A stretch of DNA of 64,000 nt from Branchiostoma belcheri (Eukaryota; Chordata; Leptocardii; Amphioxiformes; Branchiostomatidae), in NCBI RefSeq assembly GCF_001625305.1, contig NW_017804442.1, positions 1,258,265 through 1,322,264 on the forward strand. The letters are read 5' to 3'. Shown here one piece after another: positions 11,568 to 23,548 of this stretch; the stretch's first letter is position 1, and each line of letters opens with the position of its first letter. Position numbers and translations under genes: made by a program. Below the pieces are notes generated by a model. That model ran no database searches, was not told where the DNA came from, and saw only the letters and a list, made by a program, of their open reading frames with translations.

Positions 11568-14500
11568 ATGACTCCCTTCCTTCTGTTCTTCGTTGCCCTG
11601 GCAACCGCTTCTCCAATGAGGAGGCAGACTATGATGCTGGATGCTAACGGTGACGGCATGATCTCCAAACAGGAGGTCCTGGATGCCATCACTCTGCACG
11701 ACGCTCTTGTCGCCTTGGACATTGATAGTACGTCAATATACATTGCATATAATACATGTAGGGCCCGGTCACATTTTTCGTACGATAGGCATATTTCGGC
11801 TATATGTCCGACATTGTACAAACTTTAGGCAGTCCGTCTAACTCATTTTGTTCCCACAGACGACGGGTTCCTCTACCTGCCGCAGATCGTCGAACTCTTC
11901 GGTACCGGAGACATCTTTTACCAGCTGAACAACAACGGCGACGACCATCTCACCATCGGCGAGTTCCAGCATGGGCTCAACCTGGGCGAGTTCTTCGACC
12001 TCTTCGACAAGAACGGTACGTTTTCTGTTTATATATTGGCTTCGCAGATGACTATCGTCATTAATTTCAAGATGTCAAACCAAAGACTGGTCTACTTCCA
12101 GCGGAACGAACCACCTAAACCTTTCGATAGGTGTGGTGGGTTCTTTAGTTTGCCCGGAGTGTGGCTCTATCGAACTTTAGGGGGTTAAATGTGAACTTTG
12201 CATGGATGGGGCACATTTTACGATAGACTGTAAGCATAGTTTAGAGATTACAAGACACCTATGTTTACTACATCTTGTTGCATAACCTACTAGACAAGAA
12301 CATATTTAGTTGGCTTGGTTTGAAATGAGCTCTAGAATTTGTTTGGTTCGAGGCATTTTTCGGAATTATCAAAACATGCTCACTTCATTTCATCTTGTTT
12401 GATGCCTGCAGCTGACGGATTCCTGGACATGTCGGAATCGTACCAGATGAACTACATCTACAACACCATCCAGAACCCCGACGCTGCCATCACCAACGCT
12501 CTCGACGCCAACGGGGACGGCAAGCTCTCTAAGCTGGAGGTTCTGGGCGCCTTCACACTGGATGAGTTCATGGTCGCCATGGACCCCAACGGTACGAAAA
12601 CGGCTGCTTCTATTTACATTTTCTATCTGCACCTGTATGGCAGGCTTTAGACGTAACATGCCAGCTTCTGTATCTGTATCCGTATCTATATAGTCGATAG
12701 AGGTATATACACTTGGTCATCCATTCTATCAATGACATAAGTAATGGATAAACTGTGATACCTGCATCTGTGAAGCAGGCTTTAGGGGTAGCATACCAGC
12801 TTCTGTGTCTGTATCCAGATCTGTATTGTTAGTGTAACCTCCTATTACCACAAACACTTGGTCATCCATTCTACCAATGGCATAAGTAATGGATAAAGTG
12901 TGATTAGAAGTCGGTATCGTCCCCCATCCCGGTTCAATAATGTTTGATGGACCCGATGAAGGAATCGCGAAGTAAATCCGGCCCGTTGTTTTCCCTGCAG
13001 GAGACGGTTTCCACACCGTGCAGGAGCTGACGCCCGCCTTCGGCGCTGATACCCAGGCTATCGTGAACCTCCTGGACGCCGACATGGACGGCCAGCTGTC
13101 CTATGACGAGGTCAAGGGCGGAACCTCCCTGGAGGGAATCTTCGACATCTACGACGTCAACGGTTCGTTTTCCTACTTTGTGCTTTTGAGAATCCGCAAA
13201 GGTTAATTTCGTAGCGTCCTGGTATGTAATTGTGATGCCAAAATGACTGTTTTAAGTGAGTGAAACAAATTGTAACGGAAGAACTAGACTAGGCTAGATA
13301 AGACAATGGTGTGTTATCAATAAACATGTGTCCTACTAAATGAATAAACTTTATTCATAAGTCTGGTGCCTTACAGGACCAGCCTGTATATATGTATTAG
13401 AAGTAAACATAGAATAGATTAGGCGATTTGAAATTTTACAGAACAGAGGTATATTTTACAGATTAACATTATCAAACAATACTTAATATTTTCTAAATTA
13501 ATACAATGCAGGGGCACATAAACAACATTGCCCCGCCGCATATCCAAAATTTGACAGATCTTTTTGTATTAATGCGCTCGCAGGTGATGGCTACCTGAGT
13601 CTTAACACTACCGAAGCCGACGGCATTCTGTACGTGTACGGCGTCATCAAGACCGACCCCAACATCGTGCAGGGCATGGGTCCGGACGCTGACGGTGACG
13701 GCTGGATCAGCCTGGCTGAGGTGGACATCGCCATGACCATGCACCAGGCTCTGGATGCCGCAGACCTTGATGGTACGTTTCGTATTTTTTCTTTTTTTGA
13801 ATAGGTGTAAGGTACAGGGGCACAACTTTGGAGCCTGTTAGGGAATTCATAAGAACCTAATTCTAATTCAAAATCAACAACGCTAACTACAACCACGCCT
13901 TGATAACCTCTATTTTTCTTATGATACTTTGGACCTGCAGGCACCTTTCTTAACATGATCTTACCAAACGTCTTCCTCATCTTGTCCGTGCAGATGACAA
14001 CCACTTGGACGCTCAGGAGTTCACCATGTACGTTGGAACCCAGCTTCTCTTCAACAGGTTGGACCACAACAACGACGGGATCCTGAGCTTCGGCGAGATG
14101 CACACCCTCCGCCTGGACGACCTCTTCAACTACCATGACATCAACGGTAGGATTTCCTCCGTTGCCTAGCCTGACTAAATCACGTTTCTAGCAGCCTTAC
14201 ACACGTCAGGCCCCTAGCCTCTAGCAGTGCTCCACTGATAAGACCCCTAGCCTAGCCTGACTACATTGTGTTTCTAGCAGCATATATTTAACTGGTTAGG
14301 CCTATAGTCTAGCCTAACATCACCCGTCTAGCATCCCTTCGACTGGACAGGCCCCTAGAATCCTGAGCCCCTATTGCATTGTTTTTCATAGCGATAAAGA
14401 ACCTTAATGTCTCATATTGGTAGTTCTGTGATTGGGAATGGGTCTCGAGTTACATGGATCTCGGGGAGGACGCCCAATTTTTTACTAAAATGGTCTAAAC

Positions 14501-14649
14501 GATCGTTCAACGGTTCCCATCTTTTTTTTCAACAAACTTAAAACAATCGCTTTTTCACGTTCTTCTTATTGACTGTTTCAGGTGACGGTTTCTTGGATGC
14601 CTCCGAGTCCGATAAGATGATGTTCCTCTATGACAGGGTCATGGCCTAA
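11568..14649 (+). CDS. Secreted protein with 12 EF-hand loops (gene B)
   Basis: Coding exons are 11568-11727, 11860-12015, 12412-12591, 13001-13162, 13584-13772, 13994-14146 and 14582-14649, totalling 1068 nt and 355 residues. It starts with the same signal peptide as gene A and has twelve EF loops, among them DKNADGFLDMSE, DANGDGKLSKLE, DADMDGQLSYDE, DHNNDGILSFGE and DINGDGFLDASE. Internal exons are 156, 180, 162, 189 and 153 nt, all multiples of three bounded by phase-1 introns. Unlike C, F, G and H, no intron separates the signal peptide from the first EF loop: RRQ is read through. The protein ends in the first half of a long-type module (DRVMA-stop). Its role is inferred to be extracellular or luminal calcium binding; it is not matched to a named family. 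Confidence 0.9.
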
Positions 14650-14764
14650 AGTCAGCAAACACCGTCAGACCGGTGCCTATTGTAAGTATCACTCTCTTCG
14701 TTCGTTAGCCAGGTTGCTAGATCATAGTAAGGATACTACATAGTGGAGTCGTGTGGCGTAGCGT

Positions 14765-15012
14765 GGGGTCGTGTGGCGTAGCGGCAGAGTGCGCGACTCG
14801 GAACTAAGTGTCCCGGGTTCGAGTCCTGACATGCCACCGATCTTGTGCCCTTGGGAAAGGCACTTTACACGGCTTTCCTCACTTAGCTCAGGTGTAAATG
14901 AGTATTGTCCTGTAATGTATGTGTCCCCTGTGTTGGTGGCGGCATTGATATAAGTTGAAGAAACTTGAGTGTGTCGTCACCACGTCTTGTGATTACATGT
15001 TGGGAAAAAAAA
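14765..15012 (+). mobile_element. tRNA-derived SINE
   Basis: This is a complete plus-strand copy. It has GGGGTCGTGTGGCGTAGCGG (A box), GGGTTCGAGTCC (exact B box), the TTGGGAAAGG core and the ATTACATGTTGG tail. A broken duplicate of its first 20 bases precedes it at 14743-14764. Confidence 0.88.
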
Positions 15013-15267
15013 TATACGAAAATTGTCTAACGCACACGCTGGACCATGGAGGTTCTGCACGTCTTATAACTAGTCGATTACTGTCTATGTAATATCTCTG
15101 AGCGCTCACTGCCATATCCTAGCCTATCGTAGGGGCACAAATTATAAAAAGCAACATTTCAAGTACAAATGGACGACAGTACCGTGAAAACCAGTTAGTG
15201 AAAAAGTTTAGATATTCACCAGGAATCCTATTATGAAAGTTCATCTGTGTTGGTAGTTACATGTTTA

Positions 15268-15456
15268 GAGTTAAAACTTTTGGTCCAACACAACAAAGTT
15301 CTCTCACCTAGAGCTTTCGACCAGTCACTCTGGTCTTTCTCGGTAGACTGACCCAGTGAAGCTTGTCACGTGGCTTCTTTGAAGTGTGACGTCAACACTG
15401 GGTCAACGGTATCTGGTAGACGATGTCGGCCCCCGTCGCGGTTCAATGGCATCTTA
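15268..15456 (-). mobile_element. Penelope-like element 3' fragment
   Basis: On the minus strand it matches the 3' part of the PLE fragment at 35538-36060. Shared blocks include AACCGCGACGGGGGCCGACA and CACTGGGTCAGTCTAC, and the GGTCGAAAGCTCTAGGTGAG block is also common. Its ribozyme-like core is damaged (CCGAGAA instead of CTGAGGA). Confidence 0.65.
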
Positions 15457-15720
15457 ATTTTTCTATGCAAATCACATTTCAAGACCTACTGATTATTCAC
15501 CTTTTCCTCATTTCCGTTGCAGTTCACCCACCTGGCACCTATTTCCTGGCGCAGTAGCAACAATGCAAATGTCGTTAAACTTCAGTACGGAGAGTTAAAC
15601 TCGAAGTGCTAGTGCTAGCTTAACCATGCGTACATGTATCTAATATGTACAATAAAGGTCCTTATTTATTCATTGCTTAGCCCAGTGGGGCAAACTGTAC
15701 AATAAAGTTCTTCATTCGTT

Positions 15721-16030
15721 CATTCAGAAACTGTCATTGTTTCATTTTTCTCTTGAAGAATTACGTTAAATGACAGGTACAGTTAAGTTATTATCTAAAC
15801 ATAAATGCACAGTAGCTGCAATTGGGTGTGATTCCGCTAGACGGTGCAGTTCTAATTGGTAACTTTGAATACACAGTTCGAAGTAAATTTTGTTCTGCAT
15901 ACCTACAACTTGAAGAAAATTACCTGCACCAAATTTTACCTGCAATTGTCAGAGTTTAGAAAATACTGGTCACTTAGAAATGTTAAGAAACCCTTGCCCT
16001 TATGTGGTACCAGACAACACACAAAAAAAA
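15721..16030. other. Intergenic, nothing recognised
   Basis: This unique-looking sequence lies between the end of gene B and a CA microsatellite. Its open frame runs into the LINE frame only by chance, through the repeat. Confidence 0.5.
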
Positions 16031-16116
16031 TCCACACACACACACACACACGAACACACACATACACATGCACACACACATACACATGTACACACACACA
16101 CACACACACATACACA

Positions 16117-16161
<45 letters not shown>
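16031..16161 (+). repeat. (CA)n microsatellite, left of the LINE
   Basis: Imperfect CA dinucleotide run with occasional G and T interruptions. Confidence 0.95.
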
Positions 16162-16164
<3 letters not shown>

Positions 16165-16165
16165 A

Positions 16166-17690
16166 GAATTCTTAAACTAGCGGCCGTAGAGTTAGCCCCA
16201 GCCCTAACCTTAATATGTCAGAAATCTCTAGAATCAGGCCAAATCCCGTCCACTTGGCTACACGCAAACATCACTCCCATCTATAAAAAAGGTGATAGGA
16301 CGAAATCTTCTAACTATCGCCCCGTCTCTCTTACTTGTGTTTGTAGTAAGGTTATGGAGCACATTATCCACTCCCAGATAATGGACCATTTTGATATGTA
16401 TTCTATCCTAACTGAAAACCAACATGGTTTTAGGAAGAAACATTCGTGTGAGACTCAACTTGTCCAAACCACAAATGACTTAGCCCTTTCCTTAGATTCC
16501 AAATCACAAACTGATCTAATCATAACTGATTTCGCCAAAACCTTTGATAAGGTTCCTCATAACCGTCTTCTCTTAAAACTACATAATTACGGTATCCGAG
16601 GCAAACTCCTCCAGTGGATTTCTAACTTCCTAAAAAAACGTAAACAAAGGGTGGTAGTTGGGGGGGAACATTCAGATTGGGCAGAAGTAGTTTCTGGAGT
16701 ACCCCAAGGCACCGTACTAGGGCCTTTATTGTTCCTAGTATACATAAATGATCTGGCTGATAACCTTAACTCTAACATCAGGCTTTTCGCCGACGACTGT
16801 GTCATTTACAGAGAAATAAATAACGACAATGACCATATCCTACTACAAGATGATATAAACATGTTAGACGCATGGCAGAGCAATTGGCAAATGAAACTAC
16901 ACCCTGATAAGTGCTACGTCATGCGCTACACCCATAAACGCAAAACTAAAGTATTTGACTACAAACTAGGGAGCCATACACTAGCTGAGGCTAATAATCA
17001 CAAGTACCTAGGGGTTATCTTAAACAACAAACTTTCTTGGACTGAACACATCCATCATATTACTTCCAAAGCAAATAAATCATTAGGTTTTATTAAACGC
17101 AATCTCTATAGCTGTCCTAAATCAGTTAAGATTAATGCATACACTAGCTTAGTCAGACCCCATCTTGAATACGCTAGCGCTGCATGGGATCCGTACTGCA
17201 AGGAACATATTCACAAGTTAGAATCGGTCCAGAAAAGAGCGGCCAGATTTGTTTCTAATACCTACGATACTTATGCCAGCACTACCAAATTGGTCACAGA
17301 TTTAGGGTGGGACACATTAAAGGACAGACGCACAGCAAGTAGACTCACATTACTTCAGAAAGCAAGACACTCAAAAACAGCCCTTCCGGTCAAAACCTTG
17401 TTGACGCCTATCCCGCGCCAATCGCGACACTTCAACTCCAACTCATACAAACCTCTAACGTTTCACAAAGACTGCTACAAATATTCATATTTTCCACAAA
17501 CTGTCAGAGATTGGAACATTTTGCCCCAAGAGATAACTGATACTGCGGAACCCACGAAGTTCAACGCTGCAGTACTACAACACCTGAGGAAGCAGCAATA
17601 ACGCATCGCACAGCTCCCCTGCACGTTTTACCCCAATCTAGGGGTGTTGTGCAGTACCCGAACAAGACAAGACAAGACAAGACAAGACAT
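16166..17690 (+). mobile_element. 5'-truncated non-LTR retrotransposon with reverse transcriptase (CR1/Jockey-like)
   Basis: An uninterrupted frame ends at a stop at 17599-17601. The recognisable protein starts just after the CA run and covers the RT domain. Visible motifs are NYRPVSL, an RT motif A variant DFAKTFDKV, GVPQGTVLGPLLF, the catalytic FADD (about 16785-16796), KYLGVILNN and LVRPHLEYASAAWDPY, plus a C-terminal WNILP block. No endonuclease domain is present, so the copy is 5'-truncated. The 3' end carries a tandem ACAAG tail (about 17663-17688), then CA repeats resume, indicating insertion into a CA microsatellite. The reading frame is unbroken, so the copy is probably young, but it is incomplete for autonomous movement. 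CR1 versus Jockey is inferred from motif style only. Confidence 0.88.
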
Positions 17691-17692
17691 GC

Positions 17693-17742
17693 AAACACAC
17701 ACTCACACACACACACACTCACACACACATACACCTATATAA
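17693..17742 (+). repeat. (CA)n microsatellite, right of the LINE
   Basis: CA-rich run directly downstream of the ACAAG tail of the LINE, the likely right half of its target site. Confidence 0.9.
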
Positions 17743-18049
17743 ACCCAATACATGAACCAGTGCAGGTTCGGTACGGGTACTCTGAAATACCTAGCCCCAC
17801 AGCTCGAATTTTACGTGCAATAACCTGCATATGGTGTCATTTAGAGTAATTCAATGGGTCGAAAAAATCTTTAAAACAAACAACCAGTATCAGCAAGGGA
17901 CCAGACCTGAAGCACAGAGGGCTAGGTCCTCCTACAACAGAAAAGAAACGATGAGAGTTAAGGGAGCTCGCGAGGCACAAGACACAGTGGAAGAAGATAA
18001 GAAAACACTGAACGCAGCTGTAGGACTTTCCCATGATTGCATATGCAGA

Positions 18050-18193
18050 ACAAAGTTTTCTCACCTAGATATTTGGACCAGTCACTCTGGCCTTCCTCAG
18101 TAGACTGACCCAGTGAGGCTTGTCACGTGACTTCAAGTGTGACGTCACACTGGGTCAAGGGTCAACATCTTGTCGGCCCCCGTCGCGGTTGAG
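18050..18193 (-). mobile_element. Penelope-like element 3' fragment
   Basis: A minus-strand relative of 35538-36060 and 15268-15456. It keeps TCAGTCTACTGAGGAAG, but the GAAA of the ribozyme-like core reads CAAA. The sequence on both sides (17743-18049 and 18194-18690) shows no gene. Confidence 0.65.
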
Positions 18194-18689
18194 TGATTTC
18201 ACACTTGTCATACATAGCCTATCATTGCCTTTCCAGACCATGGTCGGGAGCAGGTCGAGAGGTATTCATATGTAGTTGGAAAGGCTGTTTACAGGTCTTT
18301 AAGAGTCGTTTTGAAAAGTCAAAGTCCGCTGAAAACTGATATAAGGGCGAACAAGACCGTGCTTATGCGCTAAAACAGACCAGGCATACTCATAAGACGC
18401 CATATTTTTGCAGCTCCACTTCCTAAACTGCACTAATTTGCTATTGAGTAGGGTTGATTCAACATACGTTGCTATAAAGACATAGTCATAAAATTTACTG
18501 ATGGTATGGTCTTAATGATAATATGTTACATAATGCAGGTTTAATCATTAACAATTATCTATACAGCCGCTAGTTTTCCCTGATGGTTGTAGGTTTTATT
18601 TGTAACCGTAAATATTTCTTTTATCAGGCGAATAAGTGGCACTACCTCTGTGCGTGTACAATCTTTGTAAGACAATAATAGAGACCAAA

Positions 18690-18790
18690 AACTACATTGC
18701 ATTTCATCGGTATTTATTCTTTGAACTACAGTATACAGAAGAAGCCCAGGCTGTTCCCCGTTGTTCATGCTGCAAAGACCGACCATCCAA
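18690..18790 (-). other. Candidate 3'-UTR last exon of gene C
   Basis: On the minus strand an acceptor CACCAACAG is followed by about 100 bases ending after AATAAA (18713-18718). Gene C has a donor CTGCAG|GTATGT 11 nt after its stop, so this fits the 3'-UTR intron layout seen in A and B. It has no sequence match to those exons, hence the moderate confidence. Confidence 0.5.
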
Positions 18791-19106
18791 CTGTTGGTGA
18801 AAAAGAACAAAGGTTAGTAAAGCATTTCATGAACATTTCTGATTATAAAGTTTGACAGATTGATGTAGAAAAGAGTTCTGTAGTGAATATTTTGTTCTTG
18901 CTGGGAGAGAAAAAAGGATCGATGTTGCTTGATTATCGATAAGTAGCGTTCTATCATTTGAAATAGTTGTCATTGATTCTAACCCATGTCTAGCTACTGT
19001 GGGTAGATCACAATGATGACTAACCCCGTCCTAGCAAAACTAAGACTGCAAAAGTATCAAAAATCACCATAAGTTAATATATGGAAAACTGTAACATACC
19101 TGCAGT

Positions 19107-22100
19107 TTAGTTAGTGCCGGCAGTGTTGCTAAAATCGTAGAACAGAATAGGGTAGTACAGGGCGATGACCTTATACTGCTCCAGGCTCTCCAGAAAGCCG
19201 TTACCTAAAAGACATGAGAGTTTCATAATCTACAAGCTTAAGCAGCATCCACTTGTCGGTGGCAAAGTCGTATTCAGTAATCAAGACCATCTTGATCCGC
19301 AAATTTTTTTTAGCTTGTAGATAGTGTGCATGACTTATGATGTGTTACCCTTCAGGGCAATTTACAGGTTATTGCTGTATCTAGAATCTGCTCAGGCACG
19401 GTTCTCGATAGTCTACATATAGTCTACGTATCCAGACCCGTACCTCGGTCAAAAATAATCTAGTACGTTAATACTATTAGATACGCGGAGACTATCCAGA
19501 ACCGTGCCTGATCCTTACCCTTACCCATTCAGACATATAAATAGAGCTTGATAGGCACGGCTCTGGGTACGATAGGTATGCCAAGCAAACAAACAAGCCG
19601 TCTGTATCACATTTAGTCTACGTTGTTGGCTAAATGTTGGATACGCTGAGACTATCTAGAACGTTACCCTGCCTGATTCTAACCCTCAAGGAACTAGATA
19701 GGCGCGGCTTCGAGTACGATAGTTATGCCAAACCAACAAACAAAACAAAACAAAACAAAAGCAACGTACCATCGGCATCGCAGTAGTCGAAGAACGACCC
19801 CACGTCGATGACGGCGCGCATCTCCGCGAAGGTGACGAACCCGTCTCCATCCGCGTCCATGCGCGCGAAGTAGTCCCGGCTGAAGTAACTCAAGATGTCG
19901 ATCTCGGAGAACTTGCCGTCAGCTGGGGAAACAAGTTCAGCTAAGCTCGGTATGTTTGTTGTTTGTTTGTTTATTTAAATGCAACTGTGCATAACAAGTG
20001 GCAATCAGGCAGCAACAAGGCTGGTAGCGGCTACCACTGACACATAAGTGCATAAATACAAAGTACAGTATAACTAAATACAATATCACTTAGTATATAC
20101 AAATTCAATTCAATATTTACATAGCAATAAACATACAAAGTACATACAAATTCAATCAATACATAAGCAATGTAATACATAATACAATGTAAGTACAATA
20201 CAAATCGATAAAATGATCAAAGTTGAAATGGAACGGTTGGAGGGTTTTTATTTACAATTGGTGTTTAGGTAATCAGGATAAGAGGTGGTGTTTGCATTTG
20301 GCCTTGAATACGGAGATGGTGGCCGACCCTGTGACCTCGCCGGGTAAGCGATTCCACAGTCGGGAGATGTATGCTAGACATAGATGTTCGGAGGGACACC
20401 ACGAGTTAGCCTCTACAAGGCTTCGGGAGGCGGCTGGAAAACCGGGTGCGGCAAACTGTACGCTCTAGCAGACCAACTCCCCCGGCATGTTATCTCTGTT
20501 TGGCCAAGAACATCATATGGCCAATTTCTACTCTTTACCAGCCGCCTTCCGAAGCCTGACAGAGGCTAACTCCTGGCGTCCCTTCGAACATCTATGTCGA
20601 GCATACATGTAGTGTCGGACAGGTCATTGTTGCTCGGACCACGTTCATCCTCTTTCTTTTTCTGTGTGTCAAGAGTGATCATCGCATGTCTTTTGTGGTT
20701 AAATAAACGTATAATAAATCTCGTGTTGTACAGTATGTTAGAACGGAGCACAGGAAGAATAGCTACTGTCTTGTACATGTATATATGCTAAATGTGGATG
20801 CCAATAAAGTGAAGGTTAATACCTACCATCAGCATCGTTTGCCAGCATGATTTGCTCCAGAGTCATGGCGCTCATGACCTCCTGCTTGGACAGTTTCCCG
20901 TCGCCGTCGGTGTCCAGGTTCGGGTCGGCTGGGAACGCGGCCCCCACGTTCTGGATCAGGTTGTACACGCCCACGATGCTCCTCTGCTCAGGGTCTTCCA
21001 GGAACCCACTTCCTAGAAGATGGCCGCCAGAAACGGAAGATTAAAATCCTTGCCCTGCGGGGCCCATATATGTATATGAGTTGCACATACAGTGCCATCT
21101 ATATAGTGCCCTGTATATGTACGATTTGGGGGTATTTCTCGTGCTAAATACATTATACATGGTGATCAGGTTATACCAAAGACGTGGAGACTATCCAGAA
21201 ACGTGTTTGATCCTAACACTAGCCCATAAACTAGATAGACATGGTCCTGGGTACAATAGTTATGCCAGGTTGCACCAAAAAGGTGAAAATGGAGATTTGC
21301 GAAGAAGGAGAAGACTAAAATTGATTTAAGGGGCCACGTTCTGGATCAGGTTGTACACGCCCACGATGCTCCTCTGCTCAGGGTCTTCCAAGAACCCACT
21401 TCCTGGAAGATAATATAGTCAGTTTCGGTTTATTTGTTTACCAGTAATTACAGCACAGGCCATTTTGGCCTGCTTTTCAGGTAATCCTGGATACACATCA
21501 AAATACATACAACAAATACACAGTAACTAAATCAAGTCCTGTTCTTAATGACCTGTTTAAAACTCCTGAGACTAAGGAGCTGTTGTTGCTGTAGCGGCAG
21601 AGTGTTCCAGATTAGTCTTTATTTGCGAAAAATTCCTGAAGGCTAATTGCTTGTACAGATACTATACGGTGCAATACAATAATAGGGAACAGACAACTAC
21701 TACTAGCTCCTCTGTCCTGGGTCTTCAATGAAACCACTTCATGGAAAATACATGTAGCCGCGTGAAATGGAAACCATGGAAACGTGTTGCCTTGGATACG
21801 GTATGAACAAGCGACAGTGGAAGATACTGACAGAAAAATTCCTCTGTTCAAGCTCTTCACCCACTTCCTGGAAGGTGGCCGAAAAAAAAAGATTAAGACC
21901 GTTAGAATATTTTTTATTGACTCGACTAATGTGTAGGGAGGACTTTTGAATGGTGTACTACAACCAAGGTCCAACAAAGCTTAATACATTATGCATAATG
22001 GTCAGGTTGTGCCAAAAACATTTTTCAGTGGCTTCAAAAGACAGTATGGATTTGGCAAGACAGTATCCATCGGCCACCAGGTGGCAAATGGACACTCTTC

Positions 22101-23470
22101 TGGCCAATGGATTCTGCCTTGCCACCGTATGATCTGCTTGGAGAATAGTTGGGTCGACCTCTGTGCCTTTTCCCCATGCTTGATGTGGTTCTGGAAAATA
22201 GAGATCATATTACCGTCTATGTCGTTGAAGTCGTAGACGTCTCCCATGTCCATGACCTTGCGGAACTCGCCGAAGCTGACCTTGCCGTCCGCGTTGGCGT
22301 CGAGCGTCTGGAAGGTCGTGGGGTTAAAGGTGACCTCCATCTGAACTTGGCTGAAGGCGCCGTCTTCTGCTCAACACAGAATAGAAGTACACGTATGGTC
22401 AGGTATACTTAACCTCTAATGCTGCCACTGACATATATGTTGCACGTACACGTAGTTTGTCGCCTACGTATATGCTGTAAGTAGGGTGACATTATTATGT
22501 TTACCGAAGGAAAACATATTGTTTTTGCCCCATTTCCATTTCCTCTTCTCCAAACACTAACCTCTGACCTGGCCAATGGCCTCTTTTGTTTACGTCTGTC
22601 ACCATAGTAACTGGTGTCGGGTTACACAATGTGACACACACACAATGTGGCAATTTCATTGTAGGCATTTAGACTCCTGTCACCATATACATGTATGTGA
22701 ATGTGTTTGAGTAAGAATTAACAGAGCAGACCATATCCGAAGGTAAACATTATGCATTTGCTTTGCAACTGTTACTTTTCTAGTTCATAAATGTTTTTAG
22801 TTTAGTTTAGTTTTGCATGCCGTTGGGAAACTTAAAGGCACTTTACACGAATCTACTGACGTGAAAACGAGTATGTCTGTTGTCCTTGTTGGTGGCGGCA
22901 TAGAAATAAGTTCACAAAACTTGAGTGTGCCGTCGCCATGTCTTGTGATGAATGTTGAAATGCCATTGGGAAACTGGGAAAGAAAAAAAAACATGGCCTT
23001 ACGGTCGTCGTCCGCCGCAGCAAAGACCTGGTCCAGGGTGATGGCGTTCAGAACCTCGTCCTTGGACAGAAGCTGGTCCCCGTCCGCGTCTATCTGGTCC
23101 CTGCTGTAGTACCACAGGCCGTGCGTGAAGACCTCCGTGAAGATGAAAACTATCTTATCTGCCTCTGGGCCGTCCAGGTACCCGTCCACTGCGGAGGGGG
23201 TGTAGACGAAATCTTTAAAATCGTTGTACTACTTGTTATACTACTTAGCAGACTTCTTAAGTTAGGATTATGTTGATGATAGCACAGTTACAGATTACAC
23301 AAAATTCACTAGTAATTTCTAGGCAGGTAAGTCTCTACGCGACTGGTGTCTTAACCGGCATCCAGCAAAAATAAGTTGCCATAAGACTAGTATGTGCGTG
23401 TTGCTCGCAGTCAGCCATCTGAAATATGTATTGTAGAATGCGTATTGCAAGGGATATGAAGGAAAGGGTG

Positions 23471-23548
<78 letters not shown>

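Larger units (their letters stand above)
14650..15720 (+). other. 3'-UTR of gene B with intron and poly(A) signal
   Basis: The stop is followed 32 nt later by the donor ATT|GTAAGTATC (14682). The intron ends at the acceptor CCGTTGCAG (15522), and the last exon carries AATAAA at 15651-15656, with a second one near 15699. The intron holds a SINE and a PLE fragment. Confidence 0.7.

Noticed and set aside
13591..14136. 181-codon minus-strand open frame opposite gene B
   Set aside because: It is the antisense shadow of two EF-hand exons and their intron. The sense exons have splice sites, periodic EF loops and a mirrored copy.
14765..14840. Possible tRNA gene
   Set aside because: The A and B boxes are present, but there is no full cloverleaf and the sequence continues into a repeated SINE body found about ten times.
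2480..15720. Genes A and B as two haplotypes left unmerged by the assembler
   Set aside because: Uncollapsed haplotypes are expected in direct orientation or on separate contigs. Here the arms are inverted around a shared centre and differ in intron insertions. Long reads would settle this fully.
15856..16165. N-terminal 100 or so codons of the long frame leading into the LINE
   Set aside because: The frame crosses a CA microsatellite (Thr-His repeats) and upstream unique sequence. Protein similarity begins only after the repeat, so this extension is fortuitous.
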